DNA of 64,000 nt from Arcobacter acticola (GTDB lineage Bacteria; Campylobacterota; Campylobacteria; Campylobacterales; Arcobacteraceae), in NCBI RefSeq assembly GCF_013177675.1, contig NZ_CP042652.1:558001-622000 (forward strand). Direction: 5' to 3'. The notes under the pieces were generated by a model. It saw nothing but the letters and a program-made list of their open reading frames with translations. It searched no databases and had not been told where the DNA came from. The position numbers were made by a program, and so were the translations under genes. Positions 52,909 through 63,118 of this stretch are shown here, piece after piece (position 1 is the first letter of the stretch; the number at the start of each line of letters is the position of its first letter).

Positions 52909-54474
52909 TTGAAAATCTTTAATTATAGACTTATAATATTTATATTAAGTATTATTTTTGGTGTTGTACTTTCAATACCATCTTTATTGCAAACAGATAC
53001 AGGAAAAAAAATCTCATTAGGCCTTGATTTACAAGGTGGATTACATATGCTTTTAGGTGTTAATACACACGAAGCTGTAACTTCTAAAATTAAAACTATT
53101 GCAACATCAGTAAAATATTTTTCAGATGATGAAGAGCTTTTAATTGATGCTTTATCCATAAATGCAGATAGTGTTACTTTTACAGTATTAGATGCAGATG
53201 AAATCCCAAAAATGGATGAAATGCTTAAGCAAATTACTGGACTTGATATTTCAAGAGATGAGCTAAGATATACTTTAAAATTAACTTCAGAAGATATTGC
53301 TAAAACAAAAGATTTATCAGTTGCACAAGCTGTTGAAACTATCAGAAATAGACTTGATCAATTTGGTTTATCTGAACCAACTGTTGTAAGACAAGGAGAA
53401 ACTGATATTGTTGTTGAGCTTCCAGGTATTAAAACTGCTGAAGATGAAAAAGCAGCACGTGAGTTAATCTCAAAACCTGCAAACTTAGAATTAATGGCAG
53501 TTGATGAAGAAAGAAATGACCAAGTTAACACTATGACATCATCTCAAGCTGCTGCTTATGGAAATGTTATTTTAGAAGATACAAATAATCCAAATATTAA
53601 ATATCTTGTAAAAGAGATACCTATTTTAAATGGTTCTCAAGTAATAGATGCACAAGTTGCATTTGACCAATCTAATCAAGCAATTATTAATTTTACTTTA
53701 AATTCAACAGGTGCTAGAATTTTTGGTGAGTTTACAGGTAAAAGTGTTGGTAAAAGATTAGCTGTTGTTTTAGATGGTAAAGTTTATTCTGCACCAAATA
53801 TTAGAGAGCGAATTGGTGGAGGAAGTGGACAGATTTCAGGTGGATTCACTGTTGCTGAAGCTGGAAATGTTGCTATTGCACTACGAAGTGGAGCATTACC
53901 TGCAACTGTTACTTTACTTGAAAAAAGAAGTGTTGGACCATCACTTGGAGCTGATTCTATAAAAGCTTCTTTAGTTGCACTAATTTCAGGTTTTTTAATT
54001 GTATTTATTTTTATGATTATTTATTATAAGCGTGCAGGGGTAATTGCATGTATTGCACTTGTTACAAATATTTTCATAATCATAGCTGTAATGGCAATGT
54101 TTGGAGCTACCTTAACTCTTCCTGGTATGGCAGGAATTGTTCTTACAATTGGTATGGCAGTTGATGCGAATGTTATTATCACAGAAAGAATAAGAGAGTT
54201 AATAAGAGATGGATTATCAATACCAAAAGCAATTGAAGATGGTTATGCAAATGCAATGAGAGCAATTTTAGATGCAAATGTTACTACGCTTTTAGTTGCA
54301 GTTATATTATATGCTTATGGAACAGGACCTATTAAAGGTTTTGCGATTACTATTTCTATTGGTATTTTAGCTTCAATGTTAACAGCAATTTTAGGAACTC
54401 ATGGTATTTATGAGGCCTTACTTGGAAAAATAGCAAAAGATAAAGATAGTAAAAAATGGTTTGGAGTTAAGTAA
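52909..54474 (+). CDS. secD: Protein translocase subunit SecD
   Basis: 521 aa with six membrane helices, the P1 periplasmic region between the first and second. The family motif LGLDLQGGLHMLLGV follows the first helix, and GMAVDANVIITERIRE lies in the fourth. It uses the proton gradient to pull exported proteins through SecYEG. The start is TTG at 52909 behind an AAGGA site. It overlaps secF by 1 bp. Confidence 0.95.
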   Translation: MKIFNYRLIIFILSIIFGVVLSIPSLLQTDTGKKISLGLDLQGGLHMLLGVNTHEAVTSKIKTIATSVKYFSDDEELLIDALSINADSVTFTVLDADEIPKMDEMLKQITGLDISRDELRYTLKLTSEDIAKTKDLSVAQAVETIRNRLDQFGLSEPTVVRQGETDIVVELPGIKTAEDEKAARELISKPANLELMAVDEERNDQVNTMTSSQAAAYGNVILEDTNNPNIKYLVKEIPILNGSQVIDAQVAFDQSNQAIINFTLNSTGARIFGEFTGKSVGKRLAVVLDGKVYSAPNIRERIGGGSGQISGGFTVAEAGNVAIALRSGALPATVTLLEKRSVGPSLGADSIKASLVALISGFLIVFIFMIIYYKRAGVIACIALVTNIFIIIAVMAMFGATLTLPGMAGIVLTIGMAVDANVIITERIRELIRDGLSIPKAIEDGYANAMRAILDANVTTLLVAVILYAYGTGPIKGFAITISIGILASMLTAILGTHGIYEALLGKIAKDKDSKKWFGVK

Positions 54475-55442
54475 TGGAAATTTTTAAAACAGATAAAATT
54501 TATGATTTTATGGGAAAAAGATTAGCTTTTTTAGGTTTTTCTTCTATTTTAGTTATTGCTTCAATTGTTTTACTTTTTACAAAAGGTTTAACTTTTGGTA
54601 TTGACTTTGCTGGTGGAACTATTATTCAAGTTAAATATGAACAAGTAGCACCTATTAATCAAATTAGAGATACATTAAAGCAAACAAAATATGCAAATTC
54701 ATCTATTACAAAATTTGGGAGTGATGAAGAAGTTGTTATTAGAATTACAGGTTCTAGCTCTGATTTAGTAAATGATATTGGTGATGAGATGCATAAAATT
54801 TTAGCATCAACTGGTAACTTTGAAATTAGAAGAGTTGATATGGTTGGGGCTAAGGTTGGTGGAGAACTTAGAGAAAAAGGTATTATGGCCTTATCTTTAT
54901 CTTTAATAGTAATTTTGATTTATCTTTCATTTAGATTTGAATGGAGATTTGCTCTTGCTTCAGTATTTGCATTAATTCACGATATTACTATTGCCATGGG
55001 TGCAATTTCATTATTTAGTATTGAAGTAAATCTTGATATTTTAGCAGCAATTTTAACCTTACTTGGATATTCTTTAAATGATACAATTATCGTATTTGAT
55101 AGAATTAGAGAAGGAATTCAAACTTCTAAAGCTAATGAATTAGCTGAAATGATAAATGAATCTGTTAGTAAAACACTATCAAGAACAACTTTAACTTCGT
55201 TAACAACTGTGTTTGTTGTTGCGACATTATATTTCTTTGGTGGAGAGATTCTAAATGGATTCTCATTTACTTTACTTGTAGGTATTATTATAGGTACTTA
55301 TTCATCAATTTTCGTAGCTGCTACATTCTTAGTTCAATTAAAGTTCTCTGTTGATGATTTTAGAGCTAAGGATGCTGAGAAATTAAAAAGACAAAGGGAA
55401 AAAGAAAAAATTAGAGCTATGTATGAACAAGGTACTGTTTGA
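54474..55442 (+). CDS. secF: Protein translocase subunit SecF
   Basis: 322 aa with six membrane helices. FGIDFAGGTIIQVKYE corresponds to the SecF D/GG motif and LGYSLNDTIIVFDRIREG to the proton-path helix. It is the partner of SecD. A terminator follows at 55480. Confidence 0.95.
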   Translation: MEIFKTDKIYDFMGKRLAFLGFSSILVIASIVLLFTKGLTFGIDFAGGTIIQVKYEQVAPINQIRDTLKQTKYANSSITKFGSDEEVVIRITGSSSDLVNDIGDEMHKILASTGNFEIRRVDMVGAKVGGELREKGIMALSLSLIVILIYLSFRFEWRFALASVFALIHDITIAMGAISLFSIEVNLDILAAILTLLGYSLNDTIIVFDRIREGIQTSKANELAEMINESVSKTLSRTTLTSLTTVFVVATLYFFGGEILNGFSFTLLVGIIIGTYSSIFVAATFLVQLKFSVDDFRAKDAEKLKRQREKEKIRAMYEQGTV

Positions 55443-55479
55443 TTTATTTTTTGTAGTTTAATAACATTATGTTTTTATA

Positions 55480-55513
55480 AAAGGAGAGGGCTTTTTGCTC
55501 TTTCCTTTTTTTA
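55480..55513 (+). terminator. Terminator after secF
   Basis: AAAGGAGAGGGC pairs (with G-U pairs) with GCTCTTTCCTTT around a short T loop, followed by a T run. Confidence 0.7.
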
Positions 55514-55883
55514 TGTCTATTATTTTTAATTTGATTTTGAGATTTGTTTTTTGTGATGCTTCCATACTTTTAAATTTCCAACAACTTTGAAAAATTAAGA
55601 AAAAAGAGGTGAGCATTTTGAAACTCTGTGAACGCTTTTCTTTTGTCAACTTTTTTTTACTAAAAAGAAAAGTAGAATCCTTAAAGAATAAGAAATGTAT
55701 AATATTATTTAAAATAATCAATAAAAGAGATTTATGGAGAAAATCACAATCACATACCTTATCTATTAACTTATTATTTTAATAAGACAAAATACAAGTA
55801 AAAAATAATATATTTTCCTAAATTTATTTGATATAATTCAAATTAATAAATAAAAGAAATTCTATTTTAAAATAGGAAAAAAT
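55514..55883. other. Non-coding interval, no gene recognised
   Basis: About 370 bp of AT-rich sequence between the secF terminator and the next gene. The only frame in it (minus strand, 84 codons) overlaps the terminator and has no family features. TTTTCTTTT and AAAAAGAAAAG near 55635-55675 can form a hairpin (ACTAAAAAGAAAAGT side), which might be a repeat remnant. Otherwise nothing is seen. Confidence 0.5.
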
Positions 55884-56384
55884 ATGCAAGAAAATATAGT
55901 AAGCAAGAATAATATTTCATTAAAAGAAATAAAATATAAATTTGATTTAATTACTTCAGAAAATGGTAAAAATTGGCTACTAGCTTTAAATTGGATTTTA
56001 GTATTAGAGTTTTTTTCATCATTTATTGAATATGAATTTTTAGATGTTGCAAAAGGCTATATTGAATATATACCAAATGGAGTATTTAAAGAGTTATTAA
56101 TTGCTATTTTAATAGTTTTATTTATTTGGTATAGCATATATAATTTTATTTTTATGCAAAAACAGAAATTCTTAACATTTACCCTTTATGTATCAATTTG
56201 TATTTACTTACTATCAACTAGAGATATGTCTTTTAATTTATTATTACATAATCTTAATATTTTTGAAGTTACATTAGGTGGATTTGGTTTTTATATGATA
56301 AGTCAACTTTTATTGAAATTTATAATCTTTTATTTAATCTATAAAATGTTGATAGCTTTTAGAAATAGAAATAAGATAGATTAA
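55884..56384 (+). CDS. Hypothetical membrane protein
   Basis: 166 aa. It is not recognised. Four membrane helices are likely: about 34-50, 70-92 (ELLIAILIVLFIWYSIYNFIF), 97-115 and 135-158. The N-terminus is polar, with no signal peptide, and there are no cysteine or metal motifs. The helix count and size vaguely recall PsiE-like proteins, but no motif confirms it. An AGGA site precedes the ATG. It stands alone between the non-coding interval and the leuS group. Confidence 0.65.
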   Translation: MQENIVSKNNISLKEIKYKFDLITSENGKNWLLALNWILVLEFFSSFIEYEFLDVAKGYIEYIPNGVFKELLIAILIVLFIWYSIYNFIFMQKQKFLTFTLYVSICIYLLSTRDMSFNLLLHNLNIFEVTLGGFGFYMISQLLLKFIIFYLIYKMLIAFRNRNKID

Positions 56385-56470
56385 ACAAAAAATCGAAAAG
56401 CAATTTTTTATCATTTTTTAGCTAATATGTATGCTTTAATAAAAGCAAAACTTATATCTAAAGGATAAAA

Positions 56471-56815
56471 ATGGATTGGGGTAAAGTAACCTATATTTTC
56501 TTTTCACTAATGTCTTTAACAACAACAGCAGGGTTCTTATATGAACCAAATACAATTGCCTTATTTGTAGCAGCAGGTGTTAATGTGATTTCAACAATAC
56601 TTAAACTCGGTGTTAAAAATTTGCTCGCAGCTGAATTGCTTGCTAGTTCGTTAGTTGCTGATTTACATCTAATCCCAGCATTTTTGGTACTTACATTTAC
56701 AAATGATTTGCCTTTAACTATATCTTTAGCTATTGGTGCAATAGTTGCTAATATTTTCTCTGTTGCATTAGCATTGATAGAAAGCGCAAAAAGTCAAGAC
56801 AAGGAAGAGTTTTAA
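56471..56815 (+). CDS. Small membrane protein upstream of leuS (DUF6394-like)
   Basis: 114 aa, nearly all hydrophobic, with three to four membrane helices ([66 protein letters not shown]). It looks like a Campylobacterota-restricted family (DUF6394-like from memory). It overlaps the leuS start by 1 bp, so the two are translated together. Function unknown. Confidence 0.7.
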   Translation: MDWGKVTYIFFSLMSLTTTAGFLYEPNTIALFVAAGVNVISTILKLGVKNLLAAELLASSLVADLHLIPAFLVLTFTNDLPLTISLAIGAIVANIFSVALALIESAKSQDKEEF

Positions 56816-59280
56816 TGGAATATAATTCAAAAGATATTGAAAAAAAATGGCAAAATTTTTGGAGTGAAAATCAATCTTTTGAGCCAAGTGATGATCAAAC
56901 AAAAGAAAAAAAATACATATTAAGTATGTTCCCATATCCAAGTGGAAGAATACATATGGGACATGTTAGAAACTATTGTTTAGGTGATGCATTTGCAAGA
57001 CATTTTAGAAAATCTGATTATAACGTTTTACACCCAATTGGTTGGGATAGTTTTGGAATGCCAGCTGAAAATGCAGCAATTAAAAATAAACTACATCCCA
57101 AAAAATGGACTTACGAAAATATCGATTATATGAGAGATGAATTAAAAGCTTTAGGTCTTTCTTTCTCTGAAACTAGAGAATTTGCAACTTCAGATGAACT
57201 TTATACAAAATGGGAACAAGAGTTCATTATTAAAATGTATGAAGAAAAACTACTTTATAGAAAATCAACTATAGTAAACTGGTGTGAAGAGTGTCACACA
57301 GTTTTAGCAAATGAGCAAGTAGAAGAGGGTTGTTGTTGGAGATGTGATAATGAAGTAGAGCAAAAAGAGATGCCTGGATATTACGTAGGAATTACTAAAT
57401 ATGCTCAAGAATTATTAGATGATTTAGACCTATTAAAAAATGACTGGCCATCAAAAGTTTTAACAATGCAAGAAAATTGGATTGGAAGAAGTGAAGGTTT
57501 AGAGTTTAAATTTGAATTATCACATGATTCAAAATCAAAACTAGAAAGATCATTTACTAAATATTTTGTATTTACTACACGTCCTGATACTATTTATGGG
57601 GTTTCTTACTCTGCACTTGCACCTGAACATCCAATAGTAAAATATATGGTAGAAAATAATTTATTGCCTGAGAAAAAAATTAAAGCTATAAAAGATATGC
57701 AAAAAATTAGTGAAAGGGATAGAGCAACTCAAGATAAAGAAGGAATTTCTTTGGAAATTGATGTTGTTCATCCATTAACAGGTGCATTAATACCTGTTTG
57801 GGTAGCAAATTTTGTTCTTAGCTCTTATGGTGGAGGAGCTGTTATGGCAGTTCCTGCTCATGATCAAAGGGATTTTGAATTTGCAAAAAAATATGATTTA
57901 CCTATAAAACAAGTAATTGTTGGCCCTGAGGGAATTATTGAAAATCAAACAGAAGCATACACAGGGGAAGGTAAGTTAATTGATAGTGAGAGTTTTACGG
58001 GACTTCCAAATACAAAAGCTAAAAAAGCAATAATTTATCATTTTGAACAAAATTCTGTTGGTACAAAACAAGTTAATTTTAAACTAAGAGATTGGGGTGT
58101 TTCAAGACAAAGATATTGGGGAGCTCCAATTCCATTTGTTCATTGTGACGATTGTGGTTTAGTTGCTGAAAAAATTGAAAATCTTCCAATTGCATTACCA
58201 GAAGATGTTGAAATTACAGGTGAGGGAAATCCATTAGATTTACATCCGACTTGGAAACATTGTGCTTGTCCATCTTGTGGGAAACCAGCTCTTAGAGAAA
58301 CAGATACATTAGATACTTTTGTTCAATCTTCTTGGTATTTTTTAAGATATGCAACAAACCCAAAATCTTGGAATGATGTAGGTATTTCAGAATCTGATAG
58401 TGACTATTGGATGAATGTTGATCAATATATTGGTGGAATTGAACATGCGATTTTACACCTTTTATATGCAAGATTCTTTACAAAAGTATTAAATGATTTA
58501 GGTTATACAAACTCAAGAGAACCATTTAAAAAACTACTTACTCAAGGTATGGTTTTAAAAGATGGTGCTAAGATGTCAAAATCAAAAGGAAATGTTGTTG
58601 ATCCTGATTTAATTGTTGAAAAATATGGAGCTGATACTGCAAGATTATTTATGATGTTTGCGGCCCCTCCTACAAAAGAATTAGAATGGAATGATAGTGC
58701 AGTTGATGGGGCTTATAGATTTATTAAAAAATTCTATGAAAGAGCTGCAAATGTTACACAAGATGGTTTAGATACTTTTGCATCAATAAATCATTCTTCT
58801 TTAAATAAAGAAGAAAAAGAAGCTAGAAAAAAAGTTTATGAAGCACTTGTAAAATCAAATGAAGTATTTACAAAAACTTATACTTTTAATACTTTGATTG
58901 CCTCTTGTATGGAAGCTTTAAATGCCTTACAAGCTCAAAAAAATGAAGCTGTTTGGAGTGAAGGTTATTATGTTCTAACAAATATTTTAGAACCTATTAT
59001 CCCCCATGCTTCTTGGGAATTGTCAAATCAATTGTTCAAACTTTCAAATTTCGATAAAAAATTAGAAATAAAAGAAGAAGTATTTACTCTTGATGCTATT
59101 ATTTTAGCAGTTACAGTTAATGGTAAAAAAAGATGTGAAATTGAAGTAGCACCTGATACTTCTAAAGAAGAAATTTTAGTTCTTGCAAAAAAAGCAGCAG
59201 CTAAATGGTTGGGTACAAGTGAGCTTATAAAAGAAATCGTAGTTCCTAATAAACTTGTGAACTTCGTAATAAAAGGATAA
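56815..59280 (+). CDS. leuS: Leucyl-tRNA synthetase
   Basis: 821 aa, bacterial-type class I. HIGH motif in [15 protein letters not shown] (HMGH); KMSKS in [11 protein letters not shown]. The editing domain (about 220-410) has TTRPDTIYG and [13 protein letters not shown]. The zinc-binding region [22 protein letters not shown] is present. It overlaps the neighbouring genes on both sides by 1 bp. Confidence 0.96.
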   Translation: MEYNSKDIEKKWQNFWSENQSFEPSDDQTKEKKYILSMFPYPSGRIHMGHVRNYCLGDAFARHFRKSDYNVLHPIGWDSFGMPAENAAIKNKLHPKKWTYENIDYMRDELKALGLSFSETREFATSDELYTKWEQEFIIKMYEEKLLYRKSTIVNWCEECHTVLANEQVEEGCCWRCDNEVEQKEMPGYYVGITKYAQELLDDLDLLKNDWPSKVLTMQENWIGRSEGLEFKFELSHDSKSKLERSFTKYFVFTTRPDTIYGVSYSALAPEHPIVKYMVENNLLPEKKIKAIKDMQKISERDRATQDKEGISLEIDVVHPLTGALIPVWVANFVLSSYGGGAVMAVPAHDQRDFEFAKKYDLPIKQVIVGPEGIIENQTEAYTGEGKLIDSESFTGLPNTKAKKAIIYHFEQNSVGTKQVNFKLRDWGVSRQRYWGAPIPFVHCDDCGLVAEKIENLPIALPEDVEITGEGNPLDLHPTWKHCACPSCGKPALRETDTLDTFVQSSWYFLRYATNPKSWNDVGISESDSDYWMNVDQYIGGIEHAILHLLYARFFTKVLNDLGYTNSREPFKKLLTQGMVLKDGAKMSKSKGNVVDPDLIVEKYGADTARLFMMFAAPPTKELEWNDSAVDGAYRFIKKFYERAANVTQDGLDTFASINHSSLNKEEKEARKKVYEALVKSNEVFTKTYTFNTLIASCMEALNALQAQKNEAVWSEGYYVLTNILEPIIPHASWELSNQLFKLSNFDKKLEIKEEVFTLDAIILAVTVNGKKRCEIEVAPDTSKEEILVLAKKAAAKWLGTSELIKEIVVPNKLVNFVIKG

Positions 59281-59813
59281 TGAAAAATATGCATATTTTT
59301 AAAAAAGTGCTGTTTGTAATTTTTACTTTTGCAATATGTTTTTCTTTGGTATCTTGTGGATATAAACCATCAAGTTATTATGCAAAAAAAGAGATGGAAG
59401 GTAATGTTTTTGTAAGAACACTTGTTAGTTTATCTGATCCAAAGAACTCTGTTATAGTAAAAGATGAAATGAATAAATTATTGATTCAAAAACTAGGCTC
59501 TAACTTAGTTAATAGTGAAGAAAATGCAGATGTTGTAATGGATATTTCTATAAACTCTATATCTATGCAAACATTATCATATACTTCAGATGGATATAAC
59601 AAACTATATAATGCTGTTGTTGTTCTTGGTGTTAAATACTATAGAAAAGATGATGGAATTAGAAAATCATTTACCGTTGATGGTGAATATGATTTCTCTG
59701 TTGATGATGGAGAAACAATTACTGAAACAAAAAGATATGCTGCAATTACTCAATCTGCACAAAATGCCTTTGATGAAGTTTTATCAAAAATTGCAGTATC
59801 TTCATTTAAATAA
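59280..59813 (+). CDS. lptE: LPS-assembly lipoprotein LptE-like
   Basis: 177 aa. The N-terminal helix ends in a lipobox (SLVSCGYKP), so it is a lipoprotein; the CGYKP start is typical for LptE. The rest is an alpha/beta domain (KNSVIVKDEMNKLLIQKLGSNLVNSEENADVVMDISI). LptE plugs the LptD barrel that inserts LPS. The leuS-lptE order is known from other bacteria too, which supports the call. The folC start is 3 bp after its stop. Confidence 0.83.
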   Translation: MKNMHIFKKVLFVIFTFAICFSLVSCGYKPSSYYAKKEMEGNVFVRTLVSLSDPKNSVIVKDEMNKLLIQKLGSNLVNSEENADVVMDISINSISMQTLSYTSDGYNKLYNAVVVLGVKYYRKDDGIRKSFTVDGEYDFSVDDGETITETKRYAAITQSAQNAFDEVLSKIAVSSFK

Positions 59814-59815
59814 AC

Positions 59816-60988
59816 ATGCAAGTTGATTTAAAGAAAGCTACATTAGAAGAGTTTTTGGAACATAAAACTCTTTATTACGACAAGATAGATTTTACAATAG
59901 TAAAATCTTCTTGGGATTTATTATCTAAAAAAATAACTCTTCCTTTTGTTATTCATATAGTTGGAACAAATGGAAAAGGAAGTACGGGAAGATTTTTAGC
60001 CCACTATTTACATAAAAAAGACTACAAAGTTTTACACTATAGCTCTCCTCATATAATGAAATTCAATGAAAGAATTTGGATAAATGGGAATGATGTTAGT
60101 GATGAAAATTTACAAGATGCCCATAAATTCTTACAAGAGTTATATCCAATAGATTTATTAAGTAAATTAACTTATTTTGAATATACAACATTATTAGCAT
60201 TTTATTTATCAAAAGATTTTGATTATCTAGTTTTAGAAGCGGGGCTTGGTGGAGAATTTGATGCTACAAATGTGGTAGAAAATAACTTATCATTAATTAC
60301 AACAATAGGTCTTGATCATCAAAGTTTTTTAGGAAATACAGTAAGTGAAATTGCAGCTACAAAAATGCGTTCAGTTGATAATAAAATGCTTATTGGATAC
60401 CAAGTTTTTGATGAAGTAATTAAAACAGCATATAAAGTAAAAGAGCAAATATTAGAACAAAGAAATAGAAATATAGAAATAATAGAGATTAAAGAGTTTG
60501 AAAAATATAATATAAATGATAAATTTGCTTCATATTTAAAAAGAAATTTACACTTAGTAATTACTTGTTTAAATGAGTTGAAAATAGATATTGATTTAAC
60601 ATTATTTGATGATGTAAAACTATTTGGAAGATGTCAAAAATTAAGATCAAATATAACTATAGATGTGGGGCATAATCCCCTTGCTGCACATGTTATTGTA
60701 AAAGAGTTTGAAAATAAGAAAATCACACTTATTTATAATTCATACAAAGATAAAGATTATGAAGAGGTTTTGAAAATATTAAAACCAATTATAAAAAAAA
60801 TTATCATAATTCCTTTAGAAGATAAAAGAGTAGTTGAAAAAAAATCTTTATTAAAAGTTATAGAGCAATTAAATTTACTAAGTGATGATACAATTAAAAT
60901 AGATGAAAATGAAGAATACTTAGTTTTTGGTTCATTTTTAGTTGTTGAAAATTTTTTAACTTTGATTGGTTATGATGACAAATCTTGA
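59816..60988 (+). CDS. folC: Dihydrofolate synthase/folylpolyglutamate synthase
   Basis: 390 aa. Mur-ligase fold with P-loop GTNGKGSTGRFLAHYL, followed by the family elements SSPHIMKFNERIWING and LEAGLGGEFDATNV. It joins glutamate to dihydropteroate and folates. The C-terminal domain is shorter than in E. coli FolC, but DVGHNPLAAHV is present. It overlaps the helicase gene by about 17 bp. Confidence 0.92.
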   Translation: MQVDLKKATLEEFLEHKTLYYDKIDFTIVKSSWDLLSKKITLPFVIHIVGTNGKGSTGRFLAHYLHKKDYKVLHYSSPHIMKFNERIWINGNDVSDENLQDAHKFLQELYPIDLLSKLTYFEYTTLLAFYLSKDFDYLVLEAGLGGEFDATNVVENNLSLITTIGLDHQSFLGNTVSEIAATKMRSVDNKMLIGYQVFDEVIKTAYKVKEQILEQRNRNIEIIEIKEFEKYNINDKFASYLKRNLHLVITCLNELKIDIDLTLFDDVKLFGRCQKLRSNITIDVGHNPLAAHVIVKEFENKKITLIYNSYKDKDYEEVLKILKPIIKKIIIIPLEDKRVVEKKSLLKVIEQLNLLSDDTIKIDENEEYLVFGSFLVVENFLTLIGYDDKS

Positions 60989-63098
60989 AATACAATTAGA
61001 AAATCTTTATATTCAGAAGAATAAAATTGAAGAAGAAATAGAGCTTGTAAAAGAGCAAATAAAAGCTGAAAAAGAATCAGTTTTAGTTAAAAAGAAGTTT
61101 TCAAAAGATGAAAAAATAGAACTTTTCAAATCTTTATTTATAGGAAGATTTGATATTTTTGCTAAAAAATGGGTAAGTCAAGATGGAAGTAAACAAGGTT
61201 TTTATCCTGTAACTAGTACTTTTAGGGGTGAAGATTATTTACCCTTTACAAATAGAGAAATAGAAGAGCATTTAAGAGGAATTTCTTTTTTAGCGACCTA
61301 TTGCATAAATCAAAAGAATATGTCAAAATTTGTGGTATTTGAAATTCTTGATGAAGATAAATTTAAATTACAAATTGCATTAAACTCTCTAAATATAAAA
61401 GCCTATTATGAGTTGAATTCATATAATTCCTTATTTGTATGGATTTTTTTAGAAGAAGAAATCTCTTCAAAAATTGTTTTTAATTTTGCATCTTATATTT
61501 TAAGAAAAGCAAATATCACAGCTAAAATCTATCCAAATAAAGAATTTGCTACAAAAGAGAGTTTAGGCAATTCTTTGGAACTTCCATTAAATTTAAAATA
61601 CAGAGATAAGAATAAAACCATATTTATAGATGTAAATACAAATAAAATCTATGATGATCAATGGCAAGTTTTAAACAATGTACAAAAAGTATCATCTGTT
61701 ATTGTTTCTAGTTTTGGAGAGAGTACAAGTGTTGTTAGTCATGATAAAGAGTATAAAAAAATAGTATTTCCATTAAATACGATTGAAATACTTTTAGATG
61801 ATTCCATTTACATCCCAACGTTAAATTTATCAAAATCATTAATAAATAAATTAAAATCATTTGCAACTTTTGAAAACCCTCAAATAAAAACACTTTTAAG
61901 TTTACGAAAGCCATTATATAATACTCCTAAATATATCAAATCATTTGAAGAGAATGAAACTTATCTTATTCTTCCTCGTGGTTTAAAAGAACAGATAATT
62001 GATTTTTTCAATATCAATGCTGTTTCATTTTCATTTATTGATAATAGATATTTTAAACAAATTGAAACAAGAAAAGTTACCTTTAATTTGAGACCTGAAC
62101 AAAATGATGCAATTAAAGAGATAAAAAAAACTGATTTATCAATTTGTGTTGCACCTCCTGGTTTTGGAAAAACACTAATAGGCGCAAAAATATTCGAAAT
62201 TAGGGCTTGCTCAACAATAATTGTTGTAAATAAAAATATGCTTTTAAATCAATGGATTGAAAGATTTGTAGATTATTTTGGATATGAAAAAAAAGATATT
62301 GGCTATTTAGGAAAAGGTCATAATAAACTAAATGGAATCATTGATGTAGCAACAATGCAGAGTTTAAAAAATGACCCAGATATAATAAATAACTATTCTT
62401 TTGTAATTGTTGATGAATGTCATCATATCCCAGCTATTACCTTTGAGCAAATTATTAAAAATTTTAAAGGTAAGTATCTTTTAGGATTAAGTGCAACACC
62501 AAATAGAAAAGATGAACTTCAACCAATTTTATATCAACAATTAGGTGATATTTCATATGAATATAAAAAGAAAAAAACACACACGAATAAACTACAAATA
62601 ATTAGAACACAGTTTGAAAGTAATGCAGATAATTATGCTACAATCATAAATGAGTTATGTTTAGATGAAAATAGAAATAATTTAATAATTAATGCAATAA
62701 AAGAGAATATTCAAAGAAAAATTTTAGTTTTAACTGATAGAATAGAACATATAAATGTTTTAGAAAATCATTTTTTAAAAGAGGGCTTTGATTATATTAG
62801 TGTTCATGGAAGCTTAAATAAAAAAGAGCAAGTTGAAAACATGAATCTAGTAAAAAGTAAATCTTTGATAATTGCAACAACTTCATATTTTGGTGAAGGA
62901 ATTGACTTCCCCCACTTAAATACAATTATGTTTGCTACTCCTATTTCTTATTATGGCCGTTTAGTTCAATATTTAGGACGAATAGGAAGAGGAAATCAAG
63001 AGTGTTTAGCAATAGATTTTCTAGACTCAAAAAATGCAATGTTAAATTCAGCCTATAAAAAAAGGTTAGAAGGATACAAACAAATGCATTACAAATAA
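60972..63098 (+). CDS. TOTE-type primase-like domain fused to SF2 helicase
   Basis: 708 aa from ATG 60972 (a TTG at 60966 is in frame). A short coiled coil (1-45) leads into a domain about 48-240 that follows the TOTE archaeo-eukaryotic primase pattern: LFKSLFIGRFDIFAKKW, YLPFTNREIEEHLRG, LGNSLELPLN and DDQWQVL. The usual Asp-x-Asp and Ser-x-His catalytic motifs are not visible. The C-terminal SF2 helicase has Walker A APPGFGKTL, DECHH, LSATPNR and QYLGRIGRG. TOTE proteins were described from conflict systems; here the gene overlaps folC and looks chromosomally settled. A DNA repair or defence role is open. Confidence 0.78.
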   Translation: MMTNLEIQLENLYIQKNKIEEEIELVKEQIKAEKESVLVKKKFSKDEKIELFKSLFIGRFDIFAKKWVSQDGSKQGFYPVTSTFRGEDYLPFTNREIEEHLRGISFLATYCINQKNMSKFVVFEILDEDKFKLQIALNSLNIKAYYELNSYNSLFVWIFLEEEISSKIVFNFASYILRKANITAKIYPNKEFATKESLGNSLELPLNLKYRDKNKTIFIDVNTNKIYDDQWQVLNNVQKVSSVIVSSFGESTSVVSHDKEYKKIVFPLNTIEILLDDSIYIPTLNLSKSLINKLKSFATFENPQIKTLLSLRKPLYNTPKYIKSFEENETYLILPRGLKEQIIDFFNINAVSFSFIDNRYFKQIETRKVTFNLRPEQNDAIKEIKKTDLSICVAPPGFGKTLIGAKIFEIRACSTIIVVNKNMLLNQWIERFVDYFGYEKKDIGYLGKGHNKLNGIIDVATMQSLKNDPDIINNYSFVIVDECHHIPAITFEQIIKNFKGKYLLGLSATPNRKDELQPILYQQLGDISYEYKKKKTHTNKLQIIRTQFESNADNYATIINELCLDENRNNLIINAIKENIQRKILVLTDRIEHINVLENHFLKEGFDYISVHGSLNKKEQVENMNLVKSKSLIIATTSYFGEGIDFPHLNTIMFATPISYYGRLVQYLGRIGRGNQECLAIDFLDSKNAMLNSAYKKRLEGYKQMHYK

Positions 63099-63104
63099 AA
63101 TTAA

Positions 63105-63113
63105 AAGGAGGTA
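63105..63113 (+). promoter_or_regulatory. Strong ribosome binding site of the antiporter gene
   Basis: AAGGAGGTA is a near-perfect Shine-Dalgarno and fixes the ATG at 63119 as the start. Confidence 0.7.
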
Positions 63114-63118
63114 ATTTA

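Noticed and set aside
55467-55721. 84-codon minus-strand frame after secF
   Set aside because: Runs through the secF terminator, low-complexity Lys/Phe/Ser composition and no ribosome site.
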